The notes below the pieces were generated by a model. It saw only the letters and a list, made by a program, of their open reading frames with translations, was not told where the DNA came from and made no database searches. This document shows, piece after piece, positions 8,177 to 17,210 of a stretch of 64,000 bases of DNA (positions are counted from its first letter, which is position 1; every line of letters starts with the position of its first letter). Source of the DNA: Sandaracinaceae bacterium (lineage in GTDB: Bacteria; Myxococcota_A; Polyangia; Polyangiales; Houyiibacteriaceae). The stretch is taken from assembly GCA_020633055.1 (NCBI GenBank), contig JACKEJ010000010.1, positions 186,001 through 250,000 on the forward strand. Reading direction: 5' to 3'. Both the position numbers and the translations under genes were made by a program.

Positions 8177-10420
8177 CTAGGCCGGGCAGGCGCTCGCTCC
8201 GCTGAAGCGCTTCGCGTCGCGGACGCGCGCGTAGGCCTCGAGCACTTCGGGCAGCTGGGCGGGCGTGCTGGCGTGCAGGATGACTCCGTCGGCCCCGGCC
8301 GTGAACTGGTCCTTGATGCGCGCCGCGCAGGTGGCGGCGTCACCCACGGCGGCCGGGAACCAATGCTCTGGGATCTCGCGCTCGATCTCGCGCAGCTGCT
8401 CGAGCGTGGCCGTGGCGTCGATGGCCGAGGTCATGCGCAGCACCGGGCGGGACCGCCGGAAGCGGCGCAGCCGCTCGGGGTCCCAGCCGTTCACGGCGAC
8501 CAGCAGTTCTCCGTAGCGTGGGGCCTGCAGGTACGTCGCCATGCGCGCGACGATGCGCCGCAGGCGGTCCTCCTCCGTGGGCTCGTGTACGGTCGCGAGG
8601 ACGCTCCAGACCTTGACGGCGCTCGAGTCGCGCCCGGCCGCCTTGGCCCCTCGACGCGCGGCCTCCACCTCGCGGCGCAGCGCGTCGTCGCTCAAGAACG
8701 TGTGGAGGATGATGCCGTCGAACACGCGGGCGGCGCGCTCCACGGCCTCCAGCCCGAACCCCACGAACAGGCAGGGAATGTCCACGTCGAGCCAGCTGCC
8801 CATGTGGAGATAGGGGCTCACGCCGTATGCGCTCTTCAGCGCCAGCACGCGCTCCCCGCGCCAGAGCTTGCGCATGGTGGTCACGAAGCGCCCGAGCTCG
8901 GCGTTGCTCACGTCGGAGAGGCCCATCATGCGGGAGCGCACCGCCACGCCACGCGCGAGCCCCAGCGCAAAGCGCTCGTGGCTGAGCTTGGCCGCCGTGG
9001 CCGCCATGGTCGCGGTCACCAGCGGATGACGCGTGTCGATGTTGGTGGCGGCCGTGCCGACGTAGATGTGCTGGGTGGCGGCGCAGGCGGCACCCACGCA
9101 CACACCCGCGTCCTTCACGTCGAAGCGCTCGGAGATCCAGATGGACCCGAGTCCGAGCGCCTCGGCCTCCCGCGCCTCGTCGACCAGGCGCGATGGGTCC
9201 TCTGCGTGACCGGCCAGCCCGTACAGCCCCAGCTCCGGAAAGCGCAGCGGACTGGGCCCCGCGAGCGTCAGGCGGGACTCGGCGCGCTCCGCCTGGCCGC
9301 TGGGCACCGCGGCGTGCCGGCGCCGCGCGCGCTTGTTCCCCGGGATGGTGAGCAGCTCCGCGCCATCCAGGTCCAGCACGTGCCGCGCGTGGCGCTGCGC
9401 CATCGTCGCGAACATGCGGTCCCCACGCTCCGTCTGCTGCACCATCATCGAGGCGATGACCGTCACCACGAGGCCGGTGAACGTGCCGCGCCGATAGTCT
9501 TCCCAGCACGCGTCCCAGTCGTAGCCGGCGACACCCGCCGCGCACAGGCTGTCGTGATAGCGCCGCACGATGTCGTGCTCCACGTGGCGCCGCACCTCCG
9601 GGGCGAGCCCGGCACCCAGGAAGTACGCCACGTCGCCGAGGGGGTTCCCGAGCACCACGCTCTGCCAGTCCACCACGGCCACCCCGGGCGGACTCGTGCG
9701 CTCGTCCAGCAGCAGGTTGTCCAAGCGATAGTCGTAGTGCACCAAGCTGAACGCGCTCTCGGGGCGCTCGAACGGGTGGCGCGTGGACTCACCCGCCAGC
9801 GCGATGATGTCCGCCTCGTCGGCGGTGAGCTCGTCGCCGTAGCGCTTCAACACGCCGCGCACGTTGTAGCGGTACAGGGCGCGCCCCAGCTGTTGCAGCG
9901 ACGACGAGCCCGCGTCCAGCCAGTCCACGCCCAACAGCGACGCGTCGCAGAAGCTCGGCGCGTGCAGCCCCACCAGCTGCTGCACGGCGGCGTCGGCGAC
10001 CTCCGGCGTGCAGCCCTGCAGCTGGTCGCCCTGCCGCGCGGGCGCGAGGTCTTCGAGCAGCAGCGCGAACGCTGGCCCACGGCCCTCGATGTCGGCGTAG
10101 TAGCAGCGCGGCGTGCGGATGCTCACGCGCGCTTGCAGGTCGCGGTAGAACGACACCTCGCGCAAGTAGTTGGTCAGCAAGACCCCCGACATGCGGCTCT
10201 TGGCGTCCAGCGCCGGGAACTTGCCCACGAGACGTGTCGGGGCGGACCCGTCACCTCCCGTGACGTCGAGCGTGTAGCGCAGGCAATGGCCTATCTGCCC
10301 CGTGCCGATGGGCTCGGCGCGGAAGCCCGTGACGGTCACGCCGTCATGGCCGGCGGCGCGCAGCCGCTCGGTGAAGAAGTCGGTGCGGATGGTCTCGGGA
10401 GTGGGGATGCGCGTGGCCAT
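8177..10420 (-). CDS. Fusion of APH-fold kinase and luciferase-like (LLM) flavin oxidoreductase
   Basis: One uninterrupted frame of 747 residues holds two enzymes. Residues about 20-360 are an aminoglycoside phosphotransferase or ecdysteroid-kinase fold: a Lys-containing N-lobe near residue 67, the catalytic loop HYDYRLDN at 228-235 and the metal-binding VVDWQ at 249-253. Residues about 393-747 are a luciferase-like monooxygenase barrel resembling actinobacterial F420- or FMN-dependent enzymes (GLGSIWISERFDVKD near 423-437). A basic linker near 362-385 joins them. The ATG at 10420 was chosen because the kinase homology begins just after it; the frame stays open further upstream but looks non-coding there. 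Separate adjacent genes of these two types are known in mycobacteria (recollection). Substrates are unknown. Confidence 0.85.
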   Translation of the reverse strand: MATRIPTPETIRTDFFTERLRAAGHDGVTVTGFRAEPIGTGQIGHCLRYTLDVTGGDGSAPTRLVGKFPALDAKSRMSGVLLTNYLREVSFYRDLQARVSIRTPRCYYADIEGRGPAFALLLEDLAPARQGDQLQGCTPEVADAAVQQLVGLHAPSFCDASLLGVDWLDAGSSSLQQLGRALYRYNVRGVLKRYGDELTADEADIIALAGESTRHPFERPESAFSLVHYDYRLDNLLLDERTSPPGVAVVDWQSVVLGNPLGDVAYFLGAGLAPEVRRHVEHDIVRRYHDSLCAAGVAGYDWDACWEDYRRGTFTGLVVTVIASMMVQQTERGDRMFATMAQRHARHVLDLDGAELLTIPGNKRARRRHAAVPSGQAERAESRLTLAGPSPLRFPELGLYGLAGHAEDPSRLVDEAREAEALGLGSIWISERFDVKDAGVCVGAACAATQHIYVGTAATNIDTRHPLVTATMAATAAKLSHERFALGLARGVAVRSRMMGLSDVSNAELGRFVTTMRKLWRGERVLALKSAYGVSPYLHMGSWLDVDIPCLFVGFGLEAVERAARVFDGIILHTFLSDDALRREVEAARRGAKAAGRDSSAVKVWSVLATVHEPTEEDRLRRIVARMATYLQAPRYGELLVAVNGWDPERLRRFRRSRPVLRMTSAIDATATLEQLREIEREIPEHWFPAAVGDAATCAARIKDQFTAGADGVILHASTPAQLPEVLEAYARVRDAKRFSGASACPA

Positions 10421-10596
10421 GGGTCGCCGTGCATGGAACGCGATGCGCCTGCCGGGGCGCAAGTCATTCGAGCCGACGTTCCCGCACACTGCCAGTGCCG
10501 ACGCCCAGCGCGCGCCGAGCGCCACGCGTGCGAGCCTCTGCCATGGCACGACCCATGAACGCGCGAGACCGCCACGAAAGATGGTAGCGTCGAGGC

Positions 10597-10835
10597 TCGT
10601 GGAACCCTCGCAACACTCGCGCGAGCCCTTGCTCGCTCTGCGCGCCGAGCTCGGCGCCTCCCTCCCCCCAGAGGTCGAAGCCCTTCCCGACGAAGCCCTC
10701 GAGCACCTCCTGGCCTGCGTGCGCGCCCAGAAGGCGCACCAGCGTGGCGCGCTCGACACGGCCGTGGAGCAAGGCCTCACCTTCGTGCCGGCGATGCTGC
10801 GCGGCGCGGTCCGCAAGATCCTCTTCAAGGGCTGA
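10597..10835 (+). CDS. Small conserved-looking hypothetical protein
   Basis: This 78-residue reading frame lies six bases upstream of the repeat-protein gene and is probably co-transcribed with it. It starts at a GTG (10597), with an alternative in-frame ATG at 10579. The protein is helical, acidic in its first half (LPPEVEALPDEALEHLL) and basic at the C-terminus (AVRKILFKG). No known domain was recognised. It is close enough to the divergent kinase fusion gene to share a promoter region, since the fusion starts at 10420. It was kept because of its amphipathic helix pattern and its fit to the downstream gene. Confidence 0.6.
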
Positions 10836-10841
10836 GCACGC

Positions 10842-12155
10842 ATGAGCCGCGTCGAGACCATCGCCGAACGCACCAAGCTGGCCCGCCTCCTCTCCCTGGA
10901 GCACGAGCAGCTGCACCACTACCACGCCCTGGACGCCCAGGGGTTGCGCGCGCTGCGCGAGGCGCTCAGTGACCACTTCTTCGACGACAGCCGCGCCATG
11001 CTCGAGCGGGTCGCGAGCGCCAGCCGCCTGCTACCGAACGCCCTCGTCGCGAGCGTGGGCGAGCGCTCCTTCGGGCCCATGTTGTGCGCGCGCATCACCG
11101 GGCTGCTGACCCCGGAGCGCGCGGCATCCCTGGCCGCGCACATGCCCGACGCGTTCCTGGCCGACGTCGCGATGCAGCTGGACCCTCGCAGCGCGCGCGG
11201 TGTGCTCGGGAGGCTCGAGACCAAGCGCGTGGTGTCCGTGGCGCAGGTCCTGCTCGCGCGAGGCGAGCACCTCACGCTGGGGCGCTTCGTCGACTTCCTG
11301 GCGCTCGACGTGATCGGCGCAGTGGTCGACGTCATCGCCGAAGAGGCGGTGCTGCTGGACATCGCGTTCTACATCGAGGCCAAGCCGCGTATCAGCGAGC
11401 TGGCCGGGCTGCTCTCGGCCGAGCGCCTGCGGAGGTTGGTGCTTGCCGCAGGCGAAGGAGACGGCGACACGTGGGTGGCCGCGCTCGCTCTCATGAGCCA
11501 CCTGGACGACGCGTGGCGCCGCCGCATCGGGGACCTGGTGGTCGCCGAAGGCGAGGTCTTCCTCGGCCAGCTGGTCGATGCGGCGCAGGCACACGACCTG
11601 TGGGACGCGATGCTGCCCATCGTGGGTTCCATGACGCCGGACGCGCGTGTCGCCCTGGCCGCGATGCCAGCGCTCGGTCGACGCGACGTGCTCGAGAGCG
11701 TGGTCCGGGCTGCCCACGCGGGCCGGCTCTGGCCCGACTTCCTCCCGCTGGTCGGCGCGCTGCACGGCGACGCCCGCAGGCTGGCGGCGACCGTGGTGGA
11801 GGGGCTCCCGGAGGCCATGCTGCTCGACATCATCGCCACCGCACACGAGCGCGCCCTGTGGCCCGCGCTGCTGGGGCTGGTGGAACAGATGACTCCCACG
11901 GAGGCCAGCACGGCGCTGCGTCTGCTCGCTGCCCAAGAGGAGCCGGTCGTGGCGGCGCTGCTGAGCGCGGTAGACGGCACGCAGGTCACGTGGGCGCAGC
12001 TCTTGCCCCACGTCGACGCGATGCGTGACGAAGACCTCGCTCGCCTCGGGCGCGTGTTCGCGCAGGGCACGCACGCGCAGTCGCTCGCGCAGCTGCGACA
12101 CGCCGCCCAGCAAGACGGGCGCTGGGTACGCCTCGAGCCGCTCTTGGGCCGTTGA
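10842..12155 (+). CDS. Helical tandem-repeat protein with Trp every 43-44 residues, function unknown
   Basis: This 437-residue protein has no domain I recognise, but the C-terminal half is built of tandem helical repeats. Trp211, Trp254, Trp297, Trp340, Trp384 and Trp428 are spaced 43, 43, 43, 44 and 44 residues apart. Most repeats have the local form LWPxxLPLVxxM followed by a helix pair. The N-terminal half is also helical, with segments like LLTPERAASLAAHMPDAFLADVA that resemble the N-terminal domain of MgtE-type or flagellar-chaperone proteins. There is no signal peptide or membrane segment, so it is likely cytoplasmic. It probably acts as a binding scaffold. It is convergent with the channel gene downstream, and the two share a hairpin. 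Confidence 0.9.
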   Translation: MSRVETIAERTKLARLLSLEHEQLHHYHALDAQGLRALREALSDHFFDDSRAMLERVASASRLLPNALVASVGERSFGPMLCARITGLLTPERAASLAAHMPDAFLADVAMQLDPRSARGVLGRLETKRVVSVAQVLLARGEHLTLGRFVDFLALDVIGAVVDVIAEEAVLLDIAFYIEAKPRISELAGLLSAERLRRLVLAAGEGDGDTWVAALALMSHLDDAWRRRIGDLVVAEGEVFLGQLVDAAQAHDLWDAMLPIVGSMTPDARVALAAMPALGRRDVLESVVRAAHAGRLWPDFLPLVGALHGDARRLAATVVEGLPEAMLLDIIATAHERALWPALLGLVEQMTPTEASTALRLLAAQEEPVVAALLSAVDGTQVTWAQLLPHVDAMRDEDLARLGRVFAQGTHAQSLAQLRHAAQQDGRWVRLEPLLGR

Positions 12156-12158
12156 TCG

Positions 12159-12183
12159 TCAGTCCGTCGGGCTGGCGGACTGA
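12159..12183. terminator. Hairpin between convergent genes
   Basis: A perfect 8-bp inverted repeat (TCAGTCCG and CGGACTGA) with a 9-base loop sits at the junction of two convergent genes and contains the stop codon of the minus-strand gene. There is no T-run on either side. It may serve as a bidirectional stem that halts or protects both transcripts. Confidence 0.4.
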
Positions 12184-13983
12184 TCCTGGAAGTGCCAGTC
12201 CGCTACGGTGTCGCCGAAGCGACGCCCGCTGTCCCACCCGTCGAGCGCGGGGTCCACCGCCAGGCGCTCCGAGCCGAACACCAACGGCAAGAGGGGCAGC
12301 CGGTGCGCCACGGCGCGGTCCATGCCCTCCAGCAGCTGCAGGCGACGCTCCGTGTACAACGCGCGCCCCCATCGATCCACGATCTCTGCGGTCGCGTCGT
12401 CGAACGCGAAGGTCCGCGCCGTAGGGTCGAAGCGCCCGTTCGCGCGGGGCAGGTTCCAGTAGCGGCGAGGGTCGGAGTCGTCGCCCCCGTCGCGGATCAT
12501 CGAGAGCCGCAGCCCGCCGTGGTCGCGCCCACGCGCAGCGCGGTCGGTGGCCGACACCTCATGGTCCTCCACCACCAAGCCGACGTCCGTGAGCGCCTGG
12601 GCGATCCGCGCGGCCACCTGCTGGTCCACGGCGCGATCCGTGTGCGTGAGGCGGATGGTCTCCCCCAGCACCCCCGCCGCCTCGAGCGCCGCCCGAGCCG
12701 CTTCGGGGTCGTACGGCAGCGCGTCGGCGGCGTCCGCCTCGACGTGGACGGACGGCGTCTGGGCCGGTCGCCCGAAAGGCCCGAAGATCTCCGCTGCGAG
12801 CGTCGGCCGGTCGATGGCTTGGAGGATGGCCCGACGCACCTCGAGCCGCGCCAGCAACGGCGACCGTTCGTCCGGCGTGAGCGCGTACATGTCGCCGGCG
12901 GGGCGCACGATGACGCCGCTCGGCCGCTCTCGCTCTAGTTGGTCTGCCACCTCGGGAGTCAGCGTCCCCGGCTCGACGATGTCGATCTCGCCAGCGGAGA
13001 ATGCGGCCACGAGCGCCTCGACGGTGTCGAAGACGCGCACCTCGATGCGCGCGATCGCGGGCGCGGGACCCGCATAGTGCTCATTCGCCGTGAGCACCGC
13101 AGACTGCCCCGCGGCGAACTCGGTGAGGGCGTACGGCCCCGCGCTCGGCAGCGCCTGATTGCGTCGCGCCTCCCGCACCGCGTCGAAGCCCCCGTCCGTG
13201 GCGATGGCCTCGAGCAACGCGTGACGCGGCAGCGGGTAGAACCCCTCGAGCGCATACGCCATCGCGTCGGCGTACGTGAGCACCAGCGTGCGCTCGTCCG
13301 GAGTCTCGATCGCGAGCACGTTGGGGTCCGGCGACACCTCGAGCGCGAAGCGGAAGTCGTCCGACGTGAGCGGCTCCCCGTCAGACCAGCGCAGGTCGGC
13401 GCGCAGCGTCCACGTGATGACGAGCGTCCCGTCTGCGCGAAAATTCATGAGGTCGTTGGTGACGCCGGGCGCCTCCACGGCCAGCTGCCCGACCAGCTCG
13501 CCCTCGGGGGTCTGCGTCGTCAGGCCCGCGCGCTGTGGCCCGCGGAGCACGCCATAGGACGCGGACGTCAGCTGCAGCGTCCCCACTCGCAAGACGTCCC
13601 GCGTCGAGGTGGCGCGCGCGGGGAGCGCCTGGGCCGTGACGTCGGCCTGAGCATCCGACGCACGACCGAGATCCAGCATGAGGATCGTCGCCACGAGCGC
13701 GATGACGGGGATGCCACGGCGTGAGTAGCGATCCAAGCGGTGCGCCACCGGGGTGCGATCGGTGCGCGAGAGCCAGTAGGCGGCCACCGTGACCACCAAC
13801 GTCAGGGTGGACAGGGCGTACGCCAGGATGAACAGCTCGTCCACCACGGTCAGGTAGCTGACGTCGGGGATGGTGCCGGCGACCGTGAACTGGAAGGCGA
13901 AGCAGGCCAGCAGGACGGTCACGCCGATGCTCGTGCGGGCGTCGACCAGATCGGGCGCCAGATAGAGCGCGAACAGTGCAATG

Positions 13984-14001
13984 AGCAGCAGCAGCAGCAG
14001 C
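13984..14001. repeat. (AGC)6 triplet repeat, CTG on the coding strand
   Basis: Six copies of AGC on the plus strand read as CTG leucine codons in the first membrane segment of the channel gene. The repeat lies about ten bases from the inferred frameshift. A triplet change would not shift the frame, but such a tract can promote assembly or replication errors nearby. Confidence 0.75.
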
Positions 14002-14687
14002 GGCAGGAACACTTGACCGCGATGGTGATGGTCGGGCGCTGGAGGGTCACCTCGAAGCCCACGCGTTGGATGGTCGTGGAGCGCCCCTCGCCCTCGATGG
14101 AGCCGAGGTCCGACGCGTAGAGCAGCTCCTGCATGCGTGGCTGGAACTCGGGCTCGTAGTCCCAGCCGGTCACGCTGAAGCGCGACGCCATGCCGCTGCC
14201 CGTCAGGTCCGGCACCAGCTCCGCGCTGCTCCCCGACAGCTCGAACTGGATGCCCAGGTGCTGGGTGTCGAAGGGGAAGCGATGCAGCGGGAACTCGCCG
14301 CGCAGCATGCCGCGCAGGTGGTAGCGGTGCGAGTGCCAGTCCCCGTCGGAGGACTCGCCGAGATCCACCATCTCCATGTCGAAGCACGAGTTCTGAACGC
14401 GCAGCGCGGATGGATCGAGCTCGCCGTACCACTTCAGCCACACGTCCGCGTCCACGTCGTACGTGCCGTTGCGCTGATCGAAGCGGGTCACGTCGTGGAG
14501 GTACACGCCGACGTACGCGCGCTCCGCAGGCGCGGCCTGGGCACGGCCTGGGACGGCCACGAACGCGGCCACCCAGAGGGTCAGGAGAGACGACCAACGC
14601 GTGGCACGCAGCATCACCGGAAGGTACCACGCGGCCAAAGGCGTCGAGCGCTCACACGGCGGGCGGGCGCACGCCACCAGCGCAGCC

Positions 14688-14957
14688 TCAGGACGCGCGC
14701 TCCGCGTCCAGCTCGAGTGAGGCGCGGGACGCCTCGGGGGCCGTCGCGGTGCCATCCTGGGCGAGGCCGACGCTAGGGAACGCGGCGGCGAGGAAGCCGA
14801 CCACCAAGGGACCGCCGAACGCGGCAGGCCAGAACAGAGAGTGGTGACACGCGGCAGGGCATGGCCCCCCGTGGAGCGTGAGGGCGATGCCCCCGAGGTA
14901 GAACACCGGAAACGCGAGCAGTGCGGCCTTGAGCGACTTGCGGCGACGGGGATGCAT
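14688..14957 (-). CDS. Small membrane protein, hypothetical
   Basis: This 89-residue reading frame starts at an ATG after a basic stretch (MHPRRRKSLK). It has two hydrophobic segments, at about 11-28 and 45-66, separated by a Cys/His-containing loop (GGPCPAACHH). The end is acidic. The order of basic start, helix, loop and helix is typical of a two-pass inner-membrane protein with both ends inside. No family was recognised. It lies 74 bases upstream of the channel gene on the same strand and may be co-transcribed with it. Confidence 0.55.
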   Translation of the reverse strand: MHPRRRKSLKAALLAFPVFYLGGIALTLHGGPCPAACHHSLFWPAAFGGPLVVGFLAAAFPSVGLAQDGTATAPEASRASLELDAERAS

Positions 14958-15099
14958 GACGCCGGGCCGAAGCAAGCGGCGGGCCAGCCCAGAATCATTG
15001 CAAAAACCGGCCGCATGGCCGAGCTCCTGCCGCCGGAGTGAGAAGCTCTGTTCGCAGCGGGTGCGCACGGTGGGTGCCACCCGCGCGTCACGTGTGTCT

Positions 15100-16479
15100 T
15101 CAAGACGCGACGTAGACCGTCTTCTCGTTGACGAAGGCACGGATGCCCGCTTGACCCAGCTCACGTCCAAACCCGCTGCCCTTGATGCCCCCGAATGGGA
15201 GGCGCGGGTCCGAGCGCACGTGGGTGTTCACAAAGGCGCAACCCGCCTCGAGCTCGTGGGTGGCGATGTGCGTGCCGCGAGCGATGTCGCGCGTGAAGAC
15301 CGCCGCCCCCAGCCCAAAGCTGGTGTCGTTCGCGAGCGCGATCGCGTGCGCTTCGTCGCGGGCTGGCAGGATGGACGCCACGGGCCCGAACAGCTCTTCG
15401 TGATAGGCGGGGACCCCCTCGCCCACGTCGGTCAGCAGCGTGGGTGGGTAGAAGGCGCCCGCGCCCTCGGGGACCGCGCCTCCCAACAACAAGCGCGCCC
15501 CCGCTGCCACGCTACGAACCACCTGGTCGTGCAGCTCGTCGCGCAGGTCCGCGCGCGCTTGAGGCCCGAGATCCGCGGAGTCGTCCGTGGGAGCTCCCAT
15601 GCGGAGCGCACGCATGCGCGCCACGCACGCCTCTTCGAACTGCCCGCGGACGGCGTCCACAACGACGAAGCGCTTGGCCGCGATGCAGCTCTGCCCCGCG
15701 TTGATCATGCGGCTCTGCACGCAGGTGGCCGCGGCCGCATCGACGTCGGCGTCGTGCAGCACGACATAGGCGTCGCTCCCGCCCAGCTCGAGAACGCACG
15801 GCTTGATGACCTCCCCCGCCTTGGCCCCGATCGCGCGACCCGCGGCCGTGCTCCCCGTGAGCGTGACGGCGCTCACGCGCGCGTCTGCGAGCAGGGCGCT
15901 GGCGCGGCCCGAGTCGATCAGCAGCGAGGCGAAGGCCCCCGGCGTCAGGCCCGCCGCGTGAAAGACGTCGGCGATCGCGAGCGCGCAGCCAGGCACGTTG
16001 CTGGCGTGCTTGAGCAGGACCGTGTTGCCCGCCATGAGCGCGGGCACCGCGGCGCGGAACACCTGCCAGAAGGGGAAGTTCCACGGCATGACCGCCAGCA
16101 GCGTACCGAGCGGGACGCGGGCCACGAAGCTGTGTCGCGCGTCCGTCTCGACGGGCGTGGGCGCCAAGAAGCTCTCGGCGTGCTCGGCGTAGTAGTCGCA
16201 CAGCCACGCGCACTTCTCGACCTCCGCGCGCCCCTCGCGCAAGACCTTGCCCATCTCGGTGGCCATCAGGTGCGCGTAGGCCTCGCTGCGCTCCCGGAGC
16301 GTGAGCGCGGCGCGCCTCATGATCCGGCCTCGGTCCGCGAAGCTGCTGCGCCGCCCTGCACGGAACGCCTCGTGCGCCGCGTCGAGGGCGCGCTCCACCG
16401 CGACGTCCGAATGCGCAGGATAGGTCGCCACGACCTCGCCGCTGCTCGGATCCACCACCTTCTGCACGTGTTCTTCCAT
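15100..16479 (-). CDS. NAD(P)-dependent aldehyde dehydrogenase (succinate-semialdehyde type)
   Basis: This 459-residue aldehyde dehydrogenase oxidises an aldehyde to its carboxylic acid with NAD(P)+. Key residues are in place: Asn134 in MPWNFPFW, the general base Glu231 in LELGGSD and the nucleophile Cys265 in NAGQSCIAAKR. Length and sequence fit the shorter Sad/GabD-type clade that uses succinate semialdehyde, though substrate cannot be read from sequence alone. The ATG at 16479 is preferred; a GTG three codons upstream is also in frame. The gene upstream on this strand, a lipoprotein, ends 11 bases before this start. Cytoplasmic. Confidence 0.93.
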   Translation of the reverse strand: MEEHVQKVVDPSSGEVVATYPAHSDVAVERALDAAHEAFRAGRRSSFADRGRIMRRAALTLRERSEAYAHLMATEMGKVLREGRAEVEKCAWLCDYYAEHAESFLAPTPVETDARHSFVARVPLGTLLAVMPWNFPFWQVFRAAVPALMAGNTVLLKHASNVPGCALAIADVFHAAGLTPGAFASLLIDSGRASALLADARVSAVTLTGSTAAGRAIGAKAGEVIKPCVLELGGSDAYVVLHDADVDAAAATCVQSRMINAGQSCIAAKRFVVVDAVRGQFEEACVARMRALRMGAPTDDSADLGPQARADLRDELHDQVVRSVAAGARLLLGGAVPEGAGAFYPPTLLTDVGEGVPAYHEELFGPVASILPARDEAHAIALANDTSFGLGAAVFTRDIARGTHIATHELEAGCAFVNTHVRSDPRLPFGGIKGSGFGRELGQAGIRAFVNEKTVYVAS

Positions 16480-16489
16480 GCGGTTCACG

Positions 16490-17194
16490 CTACTGCTGAC
16501 ACAGCGTCGTCGCCACCCAGGGCAGCATGGCGCCTTCGCAGCGCACGGCGCTCGAGAGCATCGGATAGGTCACGCAGCCGGCCTGCGCCGTGATCCAGTT
16601 GAGGTGCTCCCCCTGGATGGGCAGCGCAGGGTCGTACGTACCCGCGCGCGAAGGCTCGGCGCGGTGCCGACGCAACGCGTCCACGGGCCCCAGGCACACG
16701 TCGCGCGCGGCTGGCATGGTGGTCCCGAGCGGAGGCATGAGCAGGACGTCAGTGCGCGCGAGCACGTCGTCCACCTCGGCGTCGTCGCTGCCCGTGAACA
16801 CCAGGTTGGCCTGGTACGGGTCACTCTCTGGTCCGCGCCGAAACACGTGCTGAGCGCCGTCGCCCATCACGTAGACCGGAGTCGCCCCGGCAGCCCCGGC
16901 GAACTGCGCGCTGCGGACCCGCACGCGGGTGAGGGGGGGCCCGGGGTCTTGGGGCGGACTGCGGAAGCGCGAATACGTGACGAAGCCGCCCGACGGGAGC
17001 GACGTCGTGAAGACGTACTCGCTCTCGTCGCTGCCGGTGGCGCCCGGAAACGGCAAGCGGATGGGCTCCTGGCGCATGCCGGGAGGGCGCACTTCGCTGC
17101 GCGCCGCCGTCTCTGGGGAGGGCTCGACCGCCCGCGCGCACCCGAACGACAGCAGCGTGGTCAGCGTCAGGCGAGCGAAGAGGGGCGTCCGCAT
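16490..17194 (-). CDS. Putative lipoprotein, hypothetical
   Basis: This 234-residue protein starts with a short signal peptide ending in the lipobox LSFGC, with the acylated Cys at residue 19. The mature part has pairs of Cys (Cys near 168 in DVCLGP, and near the C-terminus) that could form disulfides. It includes the phrase DVLLMPPLGTTMPA, followed by a Cys-Leu-Gly-Pro segment. Such a pattern occurs in haem-binding or planctomycete-like cytochrome extensions, but no CxxCH is present. The ATG was chosen because it gives the lipoprotein signal. It is divergent from the Rieske gene, whose start lies only 16 bases away, so the promoters overlap. Confidence 0.75.
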   Translation of the reverse strand: MRTPLFARLTLTTLLSFGCARAVEPSPETAARSEVRPPGMRQEPIRLPFPGATGSDESEYVFTTSLPSGGFVTYSRFRSPPQDPGPPLTRVRVRSAQFAGAAGATPVYVMGDGAQHVFRRGPESDPYQANLVFTGSDDAEVDDVLARTDVLLMPPLGTTMPAARDVCLGPVDALRRHRAEPSRAGTYDPALPIQGEHLNWITAQAGCVTYPMLSSAVRCEGAMLPWVATTLCQQ

Positions 17195-17210
17195 GAGCGC
17201 AGGGTACCGT

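Larger units (their letters stand above)
12159..14614 (-). pseudogene. Pentameric ligand-gated ion channel fused to family 5 solute-binding protein; one frameshift
   Basis: The gene begins with a signal peptide (MLRATRWSSLLTLWVAAF...RAQA). A ligand-binding beta-domain of about 200 residues follows, containing the Pro-loop HRFPFDTQHL typical of the family. The frame then breaks near 14010-14014: reading GTCAAGTGTTC as GTCAAGGTGTTC would restore it, and the total then becomes exactly 819 codons. After the break come four membrane segments (about 202-220, 231-253, 262-287 and 306-322). Their M2-M3 link, TIPDVSYLTVVDE, matches the ELIC/GLIC pattern. Residues about 345-818 form an SBP_bac_5 domain (TWTLRADLRWSDGEPLTSDDF). 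Channel C-termini face the periplasm, so the topology is consistent. The break is either a sequencing error or a true inactivating mutation. Confidence 0.82.

Noticed and set aside
8144..10558. Long plus-strand open frame opposite the kinase-LLM fusion
   Set aside because: Its composition is that of a reverse-complement shadow (Arg, His, Gln, Val) and the minus strand has clear catalytic motifs.
13984..14001. (AGC)6 tract as a phase-variation switch
   Set aside because: A triplet repeat cannot change the frame; only the nearby single-base break matters.
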